64,000 nucleotides of DNA, taken from positions 62,001 through 126,000 of the forward strand of contig JAKSIB010000004.1 of the NCBI GenBank assembly GCA_024399065.1, given 5' to 3'. Origin of the DNA: Fibrobacter sp. GTDB taxonomy: Bacteria > Fibrobacterota > Fibrobacteria > Fibrobacterales > Fibrobacteraceae. The notes beneath the pieces are model-generated. The model ran no database searches, was not told the origin of the DNA, and was given only the letters and a program-made list of their open reading frames with translations. A program made the position numbers and the translations under genes. Of this stretch, positions 16,254-25,435 are shown in pieces (the stretch's first letter is position 1; every line of letters starts with the position of its first letter).

Positions 16254-16757
16254 TTAGTCTTGCGGGGCTTCCGGCGGAACTCGGGCGATGGAGCCTACGG
16301 TGGCGCGGCACGCCTTAATCAAGTCTGCAGGTGCGATCTTCAGCTGGAGACCGCGTTCCCCTGCGCTTACGTAAATGTAGGGGAAGTTGTTGCAAGTCTC
16401 GTGCATGAAGATGGGGAAGTTCTTCTTAAGGCCAAGGGGGCTGCAACCGCCACGGATGTAGCCGGTGAGCGGCGTCAGGTCCTTCAACGGAACGGTTTCG
16501 ATTTTCTTGTTTCCGCTGACCTTGGCGGCACCCTTCAGGTCCACTTCGAGGTTGCCCGGCACCACGCACATGAGGTAGCCAATCTTGTCGCCATGAACGA
16601 GAATGGTCTTGAAAACCTGATTGATGTCTTCGCCCAGGGAATCTGCCACATGCTGCGCGCCCAGATCGTTTTCATCAACTACATAAGGGATCAATTCGTA
16701 GGAAATCTTCTGCTTGTCAAGAATTCGTGCGACGTTAGTCTTTTTAATCTCTGCCAT
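16254..16757 (-). CDS. ybaK: Cys-tRNA(Pro) deacylase YbaK/EbsC-type
   Basis: A 167-residue protein of the YbaK family, a free-standing editing domain that hydrolyses mischarged Cys-tRNA(Pro). Recognised from the N-terminus KTNVARILDKQKISYELIPY, the central LGEDINQVFKTILVHGD, the catalytic-loop lysine region (FKT), the binding strand VSGNKKIETV and the family signature GYIRGGCSPLGLKK. SD-like GAGGATAT precedes the ATG. It starts 6 bases after the stop of the DUF3820-like gene, and both are likely one transcript. Confidence 0.93.
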   Translation of the reverse strand: MAEIKKTNVARILDKQKISYELIPYVVDENDLGAQHVADSLGEDINQVFKTILVHGDKIGYLMCVVPGNLEVDLKGAAKVSGNKKIETVPLKDLTPLTGYIRGGCSPLGLKKNFPIFMHETCNNFPYIYVSAGERGLQLKIAPADLIKACRATVGSIARVPPEAPQD

Positions 16758-16763
16758 ATATCC

Positions 16764-16973
16764 TCACTTCTTGAGAGGTTCCAATAAATATTCCAATCCG
16801 TTTACCTTTATTTCGTAAAGGGTTCCTAGAAGTTCGCCCAGGTGACCTTTGGGGAATCCCTTAGTGTGGTACCAGACCACGTAAGGCTCAGGCAAGTCGC
16901 ACAGGCGCACTCCTTGATAGCGCCCGTAGGGCATGGTTGTGTTGGCGAGTTCAATAAGGATTTCCGGATTCAC
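16764..16973 (-). CDS. DUF3820-like small protein
   Basis: A 69-residue protein with the DUF3820 signature: MPYGRYQGVRLCDLPEPYVVWYHTKGFPKG, here split as MPYGRYQGVRL and YHTKGFPKG-LGELL. The family (also named after a quorum-regulated virulence factor) has no established biochemical role and is often found beside unrelated housekeeping genes. The start codon is GTG at 16973; no ATG lies upstream in frame. It is upstream of and nearly touching ybaK. Confidence 0.75.
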   Translation of the reverse strand: MNPEILIELANTTMPYGRYQGVRLCDLPEPYVVWYHTKGFPKGHLGELLGTLYEIKVNGLEYLLEPLKK

Positions 16974-17038
16974 GATGAAAAAATACGATTTTATGGCCGC
17001 GGCATTTTATTAAAAACAACAAAGTTGTTAAAATTGGG

Positions 17039-17914
17039 ATGGTTATGAAAGAGTACAGTGCCATTTTGATTGGAAACGGAACCATGGGCAAGCGCCATTG
17101 TAGTCGCTTTGAAGCCTGCGGTGTTCGTTTCTTGAAGGTGCTGGATTTAGATGCGGAACAATGGCTGCACGAAAATGAAACGTGCTTTTTAAACGGTTCG
17201 CTGAAAATTGACTTTGCGGTGATTGCTTCTCCGGCAACGACCCATTACGATTTTTCCAAGTTCTTTTTGACAAAGTCCATTCCTGTTTTTGTGGAAAAGC
17301 CTTTGGCCGTTACAGCAGAACAGTCCTATGAATTACAGAAACTCGCCGAGCAAAACAACACGACTTTGTTTGTTGCCCAGTCGGAATGTTTCAATCCCAT
17401 TTTCTTGAATTTCCGCAAGCACTTTTTTGCGGAATTGGCCTTGTGCAGAAAAGCGGGGCGTACTCGTATGGAGTTCCGCAGGGAACACGGTTATACGGAA
17501 CGTTGCCGTGATGTTGATGTCTCCCTGGATATCCTGGTCCATGACTTGAGCATGTTCTTGACCATGTTTGACTTTGACGACATTCAAGTGGTTGATAATA
17601 AACATGTTTCGACGGATCGATCCACCATGACATTGAAGGTTTGCAGGGGACCTTTTGCTGGCTTGACTGCAGACTTTATCGCGGATAGAAATAGCGCGAA
17701 CGATGTCCGTACCATCTCTGTAGATTTTGATAGCTCTGAATATTCTGTCAGCTTGGCCCGCTATTTACCCAGCGGCGATATCGCCCATATTCCCGATTCC
17801 CTGGATAACGAGCACAAGTTCTTCTTGAAGCTTTTGGCTGGAGCCTGTGGCGAATGGGGCCGTAGGGCAGCCCGCATTGCTGCCCAGGTGGTGGAACTTG
17901 CCACACTGCCGTAA
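17039..17914 (+). CDS. Gfo/Idh/MocA-like oxidoreductase
   Basis: A 291-residue NAD(P)-dependent dehydrogenase of the Gfo/Idh/MocA superfamily, which oxidises or reduces sugars and related polyols. The N-terminal Rossmann fold is shown by AILIGNGTMGKRHCSRF and DFAVIASPATTHYD. The conserved lysine of the family is in FVEKPLAV, followed by the substrate-binding alpha/beta domain including DVSLDILVHDLSMFL, where His and Asp are likely catalytic. It is shorter than most members (330-380). Start is ATG 17039 or the ATG 6 bases later. Substrate unknown; no pathway neighbour. Confidence 0.85.
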   Translation: MVMKEYSAILIGNGTMGKRHCSRFEACGVRFLKVLDLDAEQWLHENETCFLNGSLKIDFAVIASPATTHYDFSKFFLTKSIPVFVEKPLAVTAEQSYELQKLAEQNNTTLFVAQSECFNPIFLNFRKHFFAELALCRKAGRTRMEFRREHGYTERCRDVDVSLDILVHDLSMFLTMFDFDDIQVVDNKHVSTDRSTMTLKVCRGPFAGLTADFIADRNSANDVRTISVDFDSSEYSVSLARYLPSGDIAHIPDSLDNEHKFFLKLLAGACGEWGRRAARIAAQVVELATLP

Positions 17915-17960
17915 GTCGTAAATTCGCTTGGCTTTTGCTTGTTAAAAAAAACGGCATAAT

Positions 17961-17993
17961 AAAAAGTCCCACGGCATAACCGCGGGACTTTTT
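17961..17993. terminator. Bidirectional terminator between 17914 and glgP
   Basis: AAAAAGTCCC-ACGGCATAACCGC-GGGACTTTTT: symmetric hairpin with A and T runs on both sides, serving the two convergent genes. Confidence 0.9.
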
Positions 17994-18080
17994 ATTAGTG
18001 AGCAGAGAGTAATGAGTTTCGAGCTTAAGTTAGGCGCCTATGGCGCGACTATCCAGCTCAAGCCTCGAACCTCGAACCTA

Positions 18081-20552
18081 CTACAGCTTGATGCTGCAGC
18101 CCTTAACGTTCCAGATTTCCTTAGCGTACTGGTCGATAGTACGGTCGGAGCTGAACTTGCCCATGCGAGCGACGTTGAGGATTGCCTTTTCTGCCCAGTG
18201 CTTCTTGTCCTGGTAAGCTTCTGCAACCTTAGCCTGCATGTCGACGTAGCTACGGAAGTCTGCGCAGAGCATGTACGGGTCGTGGGTGAGGAGCTTGTCA
18301 GCAATGTGCTTGAACAGGTCCGGACGATCCGGGCTGAAGAAGCCAGAACCGATGAGGTCGATCACGCGACGGAGATCGTCGTCGGATTCGTAGAAGTCGC
18401 GGGGACGGTAGCCCTTGGCCAGGAGTTCGGTAACTTCTTCAACGGTGAGACCGAAGATGAAGATGTTTTCGTCACCGACTTCTTCCTTCATTTCCACGTT
18501 AGCGCCATCGAGAGTACCGATGGTAAGTGCGCCGTTGAGGGCGAACTTCATGTTGCCGGTACCAGAAGCTTCGGTACCTGCAGTGGAAATCTGTTCGGAA
18601 AGGTCTGCTGCCGGGATGATCTTTTCTGCGAAGGAAACGCGGTAGTTTTCGAGGAAGACCATCTTGAGCTTGCCCTTGCAAACCGGATCAGCATCGATGA
18701 TTGCGGCCACGGCGTTTGCAAGACGGATAATCTGCTTAGCCATCCAGTAACCCGGAGCGGACTTACCACCGATCATGATGGTACGCGGCATGATTTCCTT
18801 GCCATCCTTGAGCTGGATGTAAAGGTGGATTGCGTGGAGGATGTTCAACAGCTGACGCTTGTATTCGTGGATACGCTTGACCTGTACGTCGAAGAACATG
18901 TTGGTGTCGAGGTCGACGTTCTGGGTTTCCTTGAGGTACTTGGCCAGACGTTCCTTGTTCTGCTTCTTGACGTCCATGAATGCCTTCTGGAACTTGGCAT
19001 CCTTGGCGAACTTTTCGAGCTGACGGAGATCATCGAGGTCCTTGACCCAGCTTTCGCCGATCTTGGAGGTGATGAGGTCGGACATAGCCGGGTTAGCCTT
19101 GCGGACCCAACGACGAGGAGTAACACCGTTGGTCTTGTTGTTGAACTTTTCAGGCCACAGTTCGTAGAAGTCCTTGAACAAGGTGGTCTTGAGAAGGTCG
19201 GAGTGCAGAGCAGCCACACCGTTCACAGCGTAGGAACCTACGATGGAGAGGTATGCCATGCGGATCATCTTGCAGCCACCTTCTTCGATGAGGCTCATGC
19301 GAGCGAGGCGATCGTTGTCGCCCGGCCACTTCATGCTGACCATGCGGAGGAAGCGAGCGTTGATTTCGTAGATGATCTGGAGATGACGGGGGAGGAGCTT
19401 TTCGAAGAGGCTAACAGGCCACTTTTCCAGAGCTTCCGGCATCAAGGTGTGGTTGGTGTATGCGAAAGTCTTGGTGACGATTTCCCATGCTTCGTCCCAT
19501 TCCAGGTTTTCTTCGTCGAGGAGGATGCGCATCATTTCGGCGATGGAGATTGCCGGATGGGTGTCGTTGAGCTGGATAGCAACCTTGTCGGAGAAGACCT
19601 TCCAATCGTTGTTGTGGGTCTTCTTGAAGCGGTTGATGATGTCCTGCAAGGAAGCGGAGCAGAGGAAGTACTGCTGCTTCAGGCGGAGTTCCTTACCGTT
19701 CATGGAGGAGTCATTCGGGTAGAGAACCTTGGAAATGGTTTCGGAAAGTTCCATGTCCTGCACAGCGGCGATGTAGTCACCGTTGTTGAAGTAGGAGAGG
19801 CCGAAGTCGTCGGTGGACTTGGCGCTCCAGAGGCGCAGGTTGTTCACGGTGTTGTTCTTGTAACCCGGAATCGGAGTGTCGTACGGGAGGGCGAGAACGT
19901 AGTCCTTGGTTTCCCAACGGTTGCGGAGCTTGCCGTTTTCGTCCATCCAGCTAACAACGTAGCCGTAGAACGGAACCTTGATGGAGTTTGCCGGGCGAGC
20001 GATTTCCCACGGGTTGGGGAGACGCAGCCAGTTATCCGGCTGTTCTTCCTGTTCGCCGTTCACGATCTTCTGGCTGAACATACCGTATTCGTAGCGGATA
20101 CCCATACCCATTGCCGGGAGTTCGAGGGTAGCCATGGAGTCGAGGAAGCAAGCGGCGAGACGGCCGAGACCACCGTTACCGAGACCTGCATCCACTTCCT
20201 GTTCGCGGAGTTCGTCGAGGGTCATGCCCACTTCGTCGAGAGCTTCCTGAACTGCGGATTCAACGTCCAGGTTCAGCACAGAGTTGCCGAGGGTACGGCC
20301 GATCAAAAATTCCAAAGACAGGTAGTAGACGCGCTTAACGTCCTTTTCGTAGTAGGTTTCCTGGGTCTTGATCCAACGATCCACCAGACGGTCGCGAACT
20401 GCGTATGCAACGGCCAGGAACTTTTCGTGGTCGGTCACAGTGTCCATGCTGCGGGCGAGAGTGTGGTTGATGTGGTCGGTAAATGCCTTGCGGAATGCTT
20501 CCGCATCGGTACCGAGCACCGGAGCTGCTGTCTTCTTTGTAGTCTTTGCCAT
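18081..20552 (-). CDS. glgP: Glycogen/starch phosphorylase
   Basis: An 823-residue cytoplasmic PLP enzyme that releases glucose 1-phosphate from alpha-1,4-glucan. Full-length for the family. The N-terminal domain has VYYLSLEFLIGRTLGNSV, GLGNGGLGRLAACFLDS and GIRYEYGMFSQKI. The C-terminal domain has the PLP site EASGTGNMKFALNGALTIG with its lysine, followed by GTLDGANVEM. NDTHPAISIAEMMR and NGVTPRRWV are also typical. A ribosome binding site (AGGACATCTT) precedes the ATG. Fibrobacter is known to store glycogen, which fits. Transcribed alone and convergent with the 17039 gene. Confidence 0.98.
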   Translation of the reverse strand: MAKTTKKTAAPVLGTDAEAFRKAFTDHINHTLARSMDTVTDHEKFLAVAYAVRDRLVDRWIKTQETYYEKDVKRVYYLSLEFLIGRTLGNSVLNLDVESAVQEALDEVGMTLDELREQEVDAGLGNGGLGRLAACFLDSMATLELPAMGMGIRYEYGMFSQKIVNGEQEEQPDNWLRLPNPWEIARPANSIKVPFYGYVVSWMDENGKLRNRWETKDYVLALPYDTPIPGYKNNTVNNLRLWSAKSTDDFGLSYFNNGDYIAAVQDMELSETISKVLYPNDSSMNGKELRLKQQYFLCSASLQDIINRFKKTHNNDWKVFSDKVAIQLNDTHPAISIAEMMRILLDEENLEWDEAWEIVTKTFAYTNHTLMPEALEKWPVSLFEKLLPRHLQIIYEINARFLRMVSMKWPGDNDRLARMSLIEEGGCKMIRMAYLSIVGSYAVNGVAALHSDLLKTTLFKDFYELWPEKFNNKTNGVTPRRWVRKANPAMSDLITSKIGESWVKDLDDLRQLEKFAKDAKFQKAFMDVKKQNKERLAKYLKETQNVDLDTNMFFDVQVKRIHEYKRQLLNILHAIHLYIQLKDGKEIMPRTIMIGGKSAPGYWMAKQIIRLANAVAAIIDADPVCKGKLKMVFLENYRVSFAEKIIPAADLSEQISTAGTEASGTGNMKFALNGALTIGTLDGANVEMKEEVGDENIFIFGLTVEEVTELLAKGYRPRDFYESDDDLRRVIDLIGSGFFSPDRPDLFKHIADKLLTHDPYMLCADFRSYVDMQAKVAEAYQDKKHWAEKAILNVARMGKFSSDRTIDQYAKEIWNVKGCSIKL

Positions 20553-20740
20553 AAGATGTCCTATGGGTTAGGTGGTTGATATTTTTCACTTATAAGTTTA
20601 GAAAAATTTACGGTAATTTCAATATTGTATGGCGTTTGTTGTGCAATATTATGATGTAATTCACACAACTGGGGTTGAGATTTACGTGAGCCGTAAAAGA
20701 AAAAGTTAGATTAGGAAGAAATTGAAAAAAGGAGTATGGA

Positions 20741-21769
20741 ATGGCCAAGCCTTTTAGCTTTGTTAAGTCTGTTTTTGCCGGTGCTGTAACTTTGTCGGCA
20801 ATGAGTTTGTTTGTAGCCTGCGGTGGTGAAGAAAAGAATCCCGCAGCGCCTATCGATCCGGTGGTGTCTTCTTCTAGTGTTGCTGGCGGTGATATTGGCC
20901 AGGGCACTAGCAGCCAGGCTTTGCAGGATCCTGCCAGTTCCAGTGCAGCTTTGCCGGTTGTTGAGTCCAGCTCCTCTGCAGGTGCAGTTGTTCCTCCGGT
21001 TTCTGACAATCCGCTGGTCTATTCCATTGACCCGACTCTGGCTGTAACCCCCGATGCCGATGGCTTCTACTACATCGCCGACATTTACAAGGCTCTGCCG
21101 GCAACTAGCAAGGTTGTTTTCGTGATTCGTCACTCCGAACGTGAAAAGAGCGAAGGCCAGGAATCCCTCCTGACTGCAAACGGCGAGCAGATGGCTATAA
21201 AGCTGGGTGCCGACATGGGCGGCGATGAACCGTTCTACTATGCTTCCACCGACTTTATCCGTACTCGCGAAACCTGCAAGAAGATCGCCGAAGGCCGCGG
21301 CGAAACTGCAGAAGTTGTCACCTGGGATGCCATTAACGGCAGCTACTTCCTGAAGATTTCCTCCGACTCTTTCGACAACTTGGTGGGCAAGCGCGGTGGT
21401 TCCTGGAAGAATATGTCCCAGTGGGCCTACGGTGCTGAAATTTCTGCAGCCTACGTTGCACGTGCCGTTGCAACGGATACTGTGTTCTACGATCTGTTTG
21501 AACGTGGTCACCAGTTCGTGAACGAAGTTGTCTTGGCAAATCTTCCGAGCTGGAAACGTGTGAACTTCCTTGCCAGCCATGATGTGCTTTTGGAACCCCT
21601 TACCATCTATGCTACCAACAGGGCTATCGACCTGAAGTTCTACGATAGCGGCAAGTGGATCAACTACATTGCAGGTGTTGCGATCGTCGTGAACGAAGCT
21701 GGCGCAGTCAGCTTGTTCCCGGTTCGCGGTGCAGACCAGGGTTGGATGTATTACGTTAAGATGGAGTAA
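20741..21769 (+). CDS. Histidine phosphatase superfamily lipoprotein
   Basis: A 342-residue exported lipoprotein (lipobox FVAC, C27) with Ser/Ala-rich linker to about residue 90, then a histidine-phosphatase domain. The catalytic motif VVFVIRHSEREKS holds R130 and H131, the second active-site arginine is in DFIRTRETCKK, and the second histidine is in FLASHDVLLEP. Members remove phosphate from sugars, phytate, proteins or small molecules; the substrate here is unknown, and the location is the periplasm or outer membrane. SD GGAG precedes the ATG. The next gene starts 3 bases after the stop, so the two are co-transcribed. Confidence 0.85.
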   Translation: MAKPFSFVKSVFAGAVTLSAMSLFVACGGEEKNPAAPIDPVVSSSSVAGGDIGQGTSSQALQDPASSSAALPVVESSSSAGAVVPPVSDNPLVYSIDPTLAVTPDADGFYYIADIYKALPATSKVVFVIRHSEREKSEGQESLLTANGEQMAIKLGADMGGDEPFYYASTDFIRTRETCKKIAEGRGETAEVVTWDAINGSYFLKISSDSFDNLVGKRGGSWKNMSQWAYGAEISAAYVARAVATDTVFYDLFERGHQFVNEVVLANLPSWKRVNFLASHDVLLEPLTIYATNRAIDLKFYDSGKWINYIAGVAIVVNEAGAVSLFPVRGADQGWMYYVKME

Positions 21770-21772
21770 CCG

Positions 21773-22555
21773 ATGAAGGTTGCTGTTCTTGGTTCTACGG
21801 GCCTGGTTGGCAAGAATGTTGTGAAACTTTTGGCCCGGCTGGACCAGGTTGTACGTGTCTACTGCCCGGTTCGTACGGTTCCCGGTGAAAACGGTTCCCT
21901 CGGTGGAAGGCCGGATGGTGCGGCGCCGGACTTGGCTGCACTTGGTATTCTGCAGGGCACATCAAAGCTTGATTTTGATGCCGTTGACTTTTCTGAAATA
22001 GGCAATGCCGAAAGCGATAGTGCTTCTAGGATCCGCGCAGGATTCCTGGGTTGCGACGCCGTTATCTGTTGCTTGGGCACCACCATCAAGCAGGCGGGAA
22101 GCAAGGCCGAGCAGGAACGGGTGGATACCCGACTGCCGCTGAGTCTCGCCGCTATTGCAAAGAGGGTGGGCGTGAAGAATTTTTTGTGCGTCAGTGCCCA
22201 AGGAGCAGATACGCACTCCCCGTTCTTCTATAACCGCTTGAAAGGCATGCTGGAAGACGGGCTTACCATGATGAACTTTGAAACGCTGACCTTGGTAAGG
22301 CCGTCGCTGCTTCTTGGAAAGCACAAGGACAAACGCTTCGGTGAAGAACTGATGCAGAAGTTCTTTGGTGGTCCGCGAGCCATGCTGGTGCCCAGCTTCT
22401 TCAGGCCTGTCCATGCAGAAACGGTGGCCGCACACCTGGTGGCATCGTTGCTTCGCCCGCCTAAGGATCACGTGTGCGCAAGCGATGGCGTGAAGGGCAA
22501 GCGCATTATCTACAACCGTGTGCTAGCAAAGACGAAAGTCGATGAACTGTTCTAG
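21773..22555 (+). CDS. NAD(P)-binding oxidoreductase, TIP30-like
   Basis: A 260-residue Rossmann protein of the short, atypical SDR type. The nucleotide-binding motif is VAVLGSTGLVGKNVVKLL at the start; DAVICCLGTTIKQAG and FLCVSAQGAD mark later strands, and FFYNRLKGMLEDGL contains the YxxxK-like motif (Y-N-R-L-K). Such proteins resemble HTATIP2/TIP30 and NAD(P)H-binding family members and may act in redox or quinone-related reactions; no substrate is evident. Its start is coupled to the upstream phosphatase gene. It ends before a terminator at 22579. Confidence 0.8.
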   Translation: MKVAVLGSTGLVGKNVVKLLARLDQVVRVYCPVRTVPGENGSLGGRPDGAAPDLAALGILQGTSKLDFDAVDFSEIGNAESDSASRIRAGFLGCDAVICCLGTTIKQAGSKAEQERVDTRLPLSLAAIAKRVGVKNFLCVSAQGADTHSPFFYNRLKGMLEDGLTMMNFETLTLVRPSLLLGKHKDKRFGEELMQKFFGGPRAMLVPSFFRPVHAETVAAHLVASLLRPPKDHVCASDGVKGKRIIYNRVLAKTKVDELF

Positions 22556-22578
22556 ACCCGCAGAAAAAAATGAATTTC

Positions 22579-22613
22579 AAAAAAAAGTCCGCCGAGGTGG
22601 CGGGCTTTTTTTA
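22579..22613. terminator. Terminator after the TIP30-like gene
   Basis: AAAAAAAAGTCCGCC-GAGGT-GGCGGGCTTTTTTT hairpin between convergent genes. Confidence 0.9.
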
Positions 22614-22632
22614 ATGATTCTTGAAATAAAAA

Positions 22633-23397
22633 CTATTCTCCGCAGACTGCGTTTCCGTAGAGCTGTTTGCATTTTTCCTTTTCGTCATCCCAGGCTTTCT
22701 TTAGACGATCATGTTCTTCCTTGGTGCAAGTTTTGCCGGTACATGAAGTAAATGCTTCTTTTGCTGCTTGGACAGCGCTTTGGGCTGCTTGTTGCTTCTG
22801 TGCCTCTTCCTTAGTATCTTCCTTCTTTTCTACCGTCGGCTTTTCGGTCTTGTCAATGATAGGAGTTTCCACGGTGTTGTTGGATTCAGGCTTCGGGACC
22901 AGTCCTGCGTTTTCGCAGTTGCCGGTCAATGTGGTGCCTTCCTTCCAGTTGGTGGTCAGGGCCATGCACGGGGCGTAGCTGATGTTCTGGGCGTAGTTGA
23001 TTCCGTTGTCTCCCTTTGCTGTCATTTCGACGGACCACCATGCTCCTGCGCCGCATTCGTTCATGGATACGAGACTCTTGGCGCCCCAGCCGATGATGCC
23101 GGAGGCAAGTTCGTCGGTGGTTGCGGTGTCGTTGGAGAGAACACCTTCGCTATAGCAGAAGTTTGTGGTTGCCCCGTTACCCGGTGCGACGTAGCCGATG
23201 TTCTTCCAGTTGCCGGCTGTAGACTTTTCTGCATAGAATGCGTCCTGCAGCTTGGCGTAGGTACCTGCCGCAACAGGCACTTCGCTTGCCTTGGCCTTGG
23301 CGATAGAACCGAAAAGTTTTGGCGAGCCAACCGCGGCAAGAATGCCTAGGATGACGATGACGACTAGAACTTCTACTAGGGTGAAACCTTTTTTCAT
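22633..23397 (-). CDS. Type IV pilin-like protein
   Basis: A 254-residue prepilin. MKKGFTLVEVLVVIVILGIL is the class III signal: cleavage after G4, methylated F, E at +5, then the hydrophobic helix, which also drives assembly. The rest is a variable globular domain with several Cys (about residues 79-162) and a charged Glu/Lys/Gln-rich tail to about 230, ending in CTGKTC and CKQLYGNAVC. The same first 40 residues occur in the broken gene at 23504-24103. Probably secreted pili or pseudopili used for adhesion to fibre; this is inference. Confidence 0.85.
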   Translation of the reverse strand: MKKGFTLVEVLVVIVILGILAAVGSPKLFGSIAKAKASEVPVAAGTYAKLQDAFYAEKSTAGNWKNIGYVAPGNGATTNFCYSEGVLSNDTATTDELASGIIGWGAKSLVSMNECGAGAWWSVEMTAKGDNGINYAQNISYAPCMALTTNWKEGTTLTGNCENAGLVPKPESNNTVETPIIDKTEKPTVEKKEDTKEEAQKQQAAQSAVQAAKEAFTSCTGKTCTKEEHDRLKKAWDDEKEKCKQLYGNAVCGE

Positions 23398-23462
23398 TGG
23401 ATAATACCGATTTATGATGATAAAATAAATTTCAGCAGTACAGATAAATTAGAAAAAAAGAA

Positions 23463-23490
23463 AATAGTCACCTGTTTGGGTGACTATAAA
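23463..23490 (-). terminator. Terminator of the broken pilin gene
   Basis: TAGTCACC-TGTTTG-GGTGACTA hairpin followed on the minus strand by a T-rich run; placed directly after the stop of the pilin pseudogene at 23504. Confidence 0.75.
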
Positions 23491-23503
23491 AAACAAAAAT
23501 GGT

Positions 23504-24103
23504 TAATTTGCGTCGGTTTTCCAGGTTTTGCAGTTGTTGCTGGTTCCATGGAATTCAAGGCAATCTGATTTGGGTCTCCACTTGGTGCAAATGTTGTGCA
23601 CGCCGTTGCCTTCTATGCAAATGTCTTCTTCTGGGTCAAAAACCTCTTCTTGCTGGGGTGTTCCAGTAGAGCCCGTTCCTGTAGATTGTTTCTTCCTTGT
23701 TGGAGTCCTTGCCTTCGTTCGGAGTCTCGTTTTTGGGGGCAGTTGCGCAATCGCCAGTTTAGACGTTGCCCAAGTGCCAGCCGAAAGTCAGCGCGCCACA
23801 GTTCAAGGATGAGACTACCTGGCTATAGGCAGGCTTGCCATTGGCTCCAGGGGACATGGTGTAGGAGAAATTTTGGGAGCTTGGGGCTCCGTAACCAATT
23901 TCCTTCCAGCTACCGAGTGCGATACCTTCGCTAATGTAGGCGTCTTGCAGGCTGATATAGGTGCCTGCTGCAACAGGAACTTCTGCTGCCTTGGCCTTGG
24001 CGATGGCGCCAAATAATTTGGGAACACCTACGGCGGAAAGGATGCCGAGGATAACCACGACGACCATGATTTCGATTAGTGTGAAACCTTTTTCATAGAA
24101 CAC
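23504..24103 (-). pseudogene. Type IV pilin gene with three frame lesions
   Basis: Reading the minus strand, the N-terminal pilin helix (GFTLIEIMVVVVILGIL) is clear. The ATG at 24096 is out of frame by one base: it has five A where the intact paralog has six. The frame then runs to a TAA at 23759 (LGNV then stop), continues past it as TGDCATAPKNETPNEGKDSN, and needs one more shift near 23665 to reach the coherent C-terminus FDPEEDICIEGNGVHN... ending KTWKTDAN at 23504. The parts together make a plausible pilin with a conserved Cys-rich end. The lesions could be real decay or errors in homopolymers. Confidence 0.7.
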
Positions 24104-24208
24104 TACAAATGATCAAACAACCAAATACATAATTGATATAGTTTATTTTGAAACAAAAAGTTCCACGCAGATGTATGCGTGGAACCAAATGTGTTGATTG
24201 TCAACAAA

Positions 24209-25435
24209 TTAGCCCTTGAATTTGGCGAACTTGTAGAGGTACTTGGCGGTTTGCACCGGGGTCTTGAGGAAGGCTCGCTTCTTGCAACCGCTGAGGGCGA
24301 ATCCCTGAAGGACCTTGTAGAGGCCGACTTGGGTGGGCTTGTCGATGGCCAGCAGGAACTTGCGGAACTTGCCTTCAAAGTCGTGGGTGCGTCCGAAGAG
24401 TTTGTAGACGCGGTCCTCGTAGGTCTTGAGGTAGTTCTTGCTGAGGGTTGCGTCACCAGAGCCTGCGAGGCCCTCGTGGACCGTCTGTGCACACAGACGG
24501 CCGGCGCGCATGGCGGCCGCGATGCCGCCACCGGTAAGGGGGTTCGTATGATGGGCGGCATCGCCCACGAGGGCGAGACGGTCCAAAGTGTAATCCTTCA
24601 TGGTGCTGGAAACGGGAATCACGCCGCCCACCACCTTGTTGATCTTTGCGCCCGGGAAAAGCTTGTTCAGCCATTCCATGGTAACGTCGTAAATGCTGGC
24701 GTCGTCCTTATGGTTAATCAGGAAACCCGCGCCGAATTTCGTAACATTGCTCTTCTGCTTCGGGAAGCTCCAGATGTAACCGTCGTTAATAAAGTCATGA
24801 CCCTGCCAGAAGGTAAGGTAGTCGGGGCGGGTGAGCATGCCATCCACCTGGATGTCGATGCCGGTGCAGGTGCCTGCCGGCTTCTGCAAACTGCCGAGGC
24901 CGACCATGCGGCCGATGCGGCTTTCAACGCCGTCGGCAGCGATCACCATCTTGGCGGTAATTTCCTGCACACCGGTTTCGGTAACGGAACCGTCGCCGTT
25001 GCCCTGTCCAAGGACCACGCGGACCTTGCGGAATCCATCAACGCCGCTTCCTTCCACGTCGCTCACGAAGTCGGCGCGGGCGCAGGTCACGACTTCTGCA
25101 CCATCGTCGGCAGCCAGCTTTGCAAGCCACGGGTCGAACTTTTCGCGGTCCAGCATAATGCCCATGCCGGGCTGGGGGAGCTCGATGTTCACGCCATCGG
25201 GTCCGTAAATGTAAAGGCCGTTGATAATGCTTTCGATGCAGCTTTCGTCGATAGGGCCGTAAGTCTGCAAATCGGAAAGGTTGGTGCTGGCTTCGCCGCA
25301 GCGAACGGGGTAGCCAATCTTCTCGCGCTTTTCAAGAAGGAGAACCTTGTGGCCATCGCGGGCCAGGTTTCGTGCCGCCACAGATCCGCCAGGACCTGCG
25401 CCAATGACAACCACGTCGTAATGATTATCAAGCAT
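24209..25435 (-). CDS. Geranylgeranyl reductase family FAD protein
   Basis: A 408-residue flavoprotein of the geranylgeranyl-reductase family, whose members saturate isoprenoid chains of lipids, quinones or chlorophyll. The FAD motif is VVVIGAGPGGSVAARNLA at the N-terminus; the family motif is PVRCGEA near residue 40, and the second FAD contact is LALVGDAAHHTNPLTGGGI near residue 280. The C-terminal helices end RAFLKTPVQTAKYLYKFAK. Start ATG at 25435 overlaps the ferredoxin gene by 8 bases, so the ferredoxin is the likely electron donor. In this lineage the substrate may be menaquinone side chains; that is an inference. Confidence 0.85.
   Translation of the reverse strand: MLDNHYDVVVIGAGPGGSVAARNLARDGHKVLLLEKREKIGYPVRCGEASTNLSDLQTYGPIDESCIESIINGLYIYGPDGVNIELPQPGMGIMLDREKFDPWLAKLAADDGAEVVTCARADFVSDVEGSGVDGFRKVRVVLGQGNGDGSVTETGVQEITAKMVIAADGVESRIGRMVGLGSLQKPAGTCTGIDIQVDGMLTRPDYLTFWQGHDFINDGYIWSFPKQKSNVTKFGAGFLINHKDDASIYDVTMEWLNKLFPGAKINKVVGGVIPVSSTMKDYTLDRLALVGDAAHHTNPLTGGGIAAAMRAGRLCAQTVHEGLAGSGDATLSKNYLKTYEDRVYKLFGRTHDFEGKFRKFLLAIDKPTQVGLYKVLQGFALSGCKKRAFLKTPVQTAKYLYKFAKFKG

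Noticed and set aside
18012-20579. 855-codon open frame antisense to glycogen phosphorylase
   Set aside because: It mirrors the codon pattern of glgP, has no family motif and no ribosome binding site.
20608-21580. 133- and 289-codon minus-strand frames over the histidine phosphatase gene
   Set aside because: The plus-strand gene has a lipobox and catalytic motifs; the minus frames have neither.
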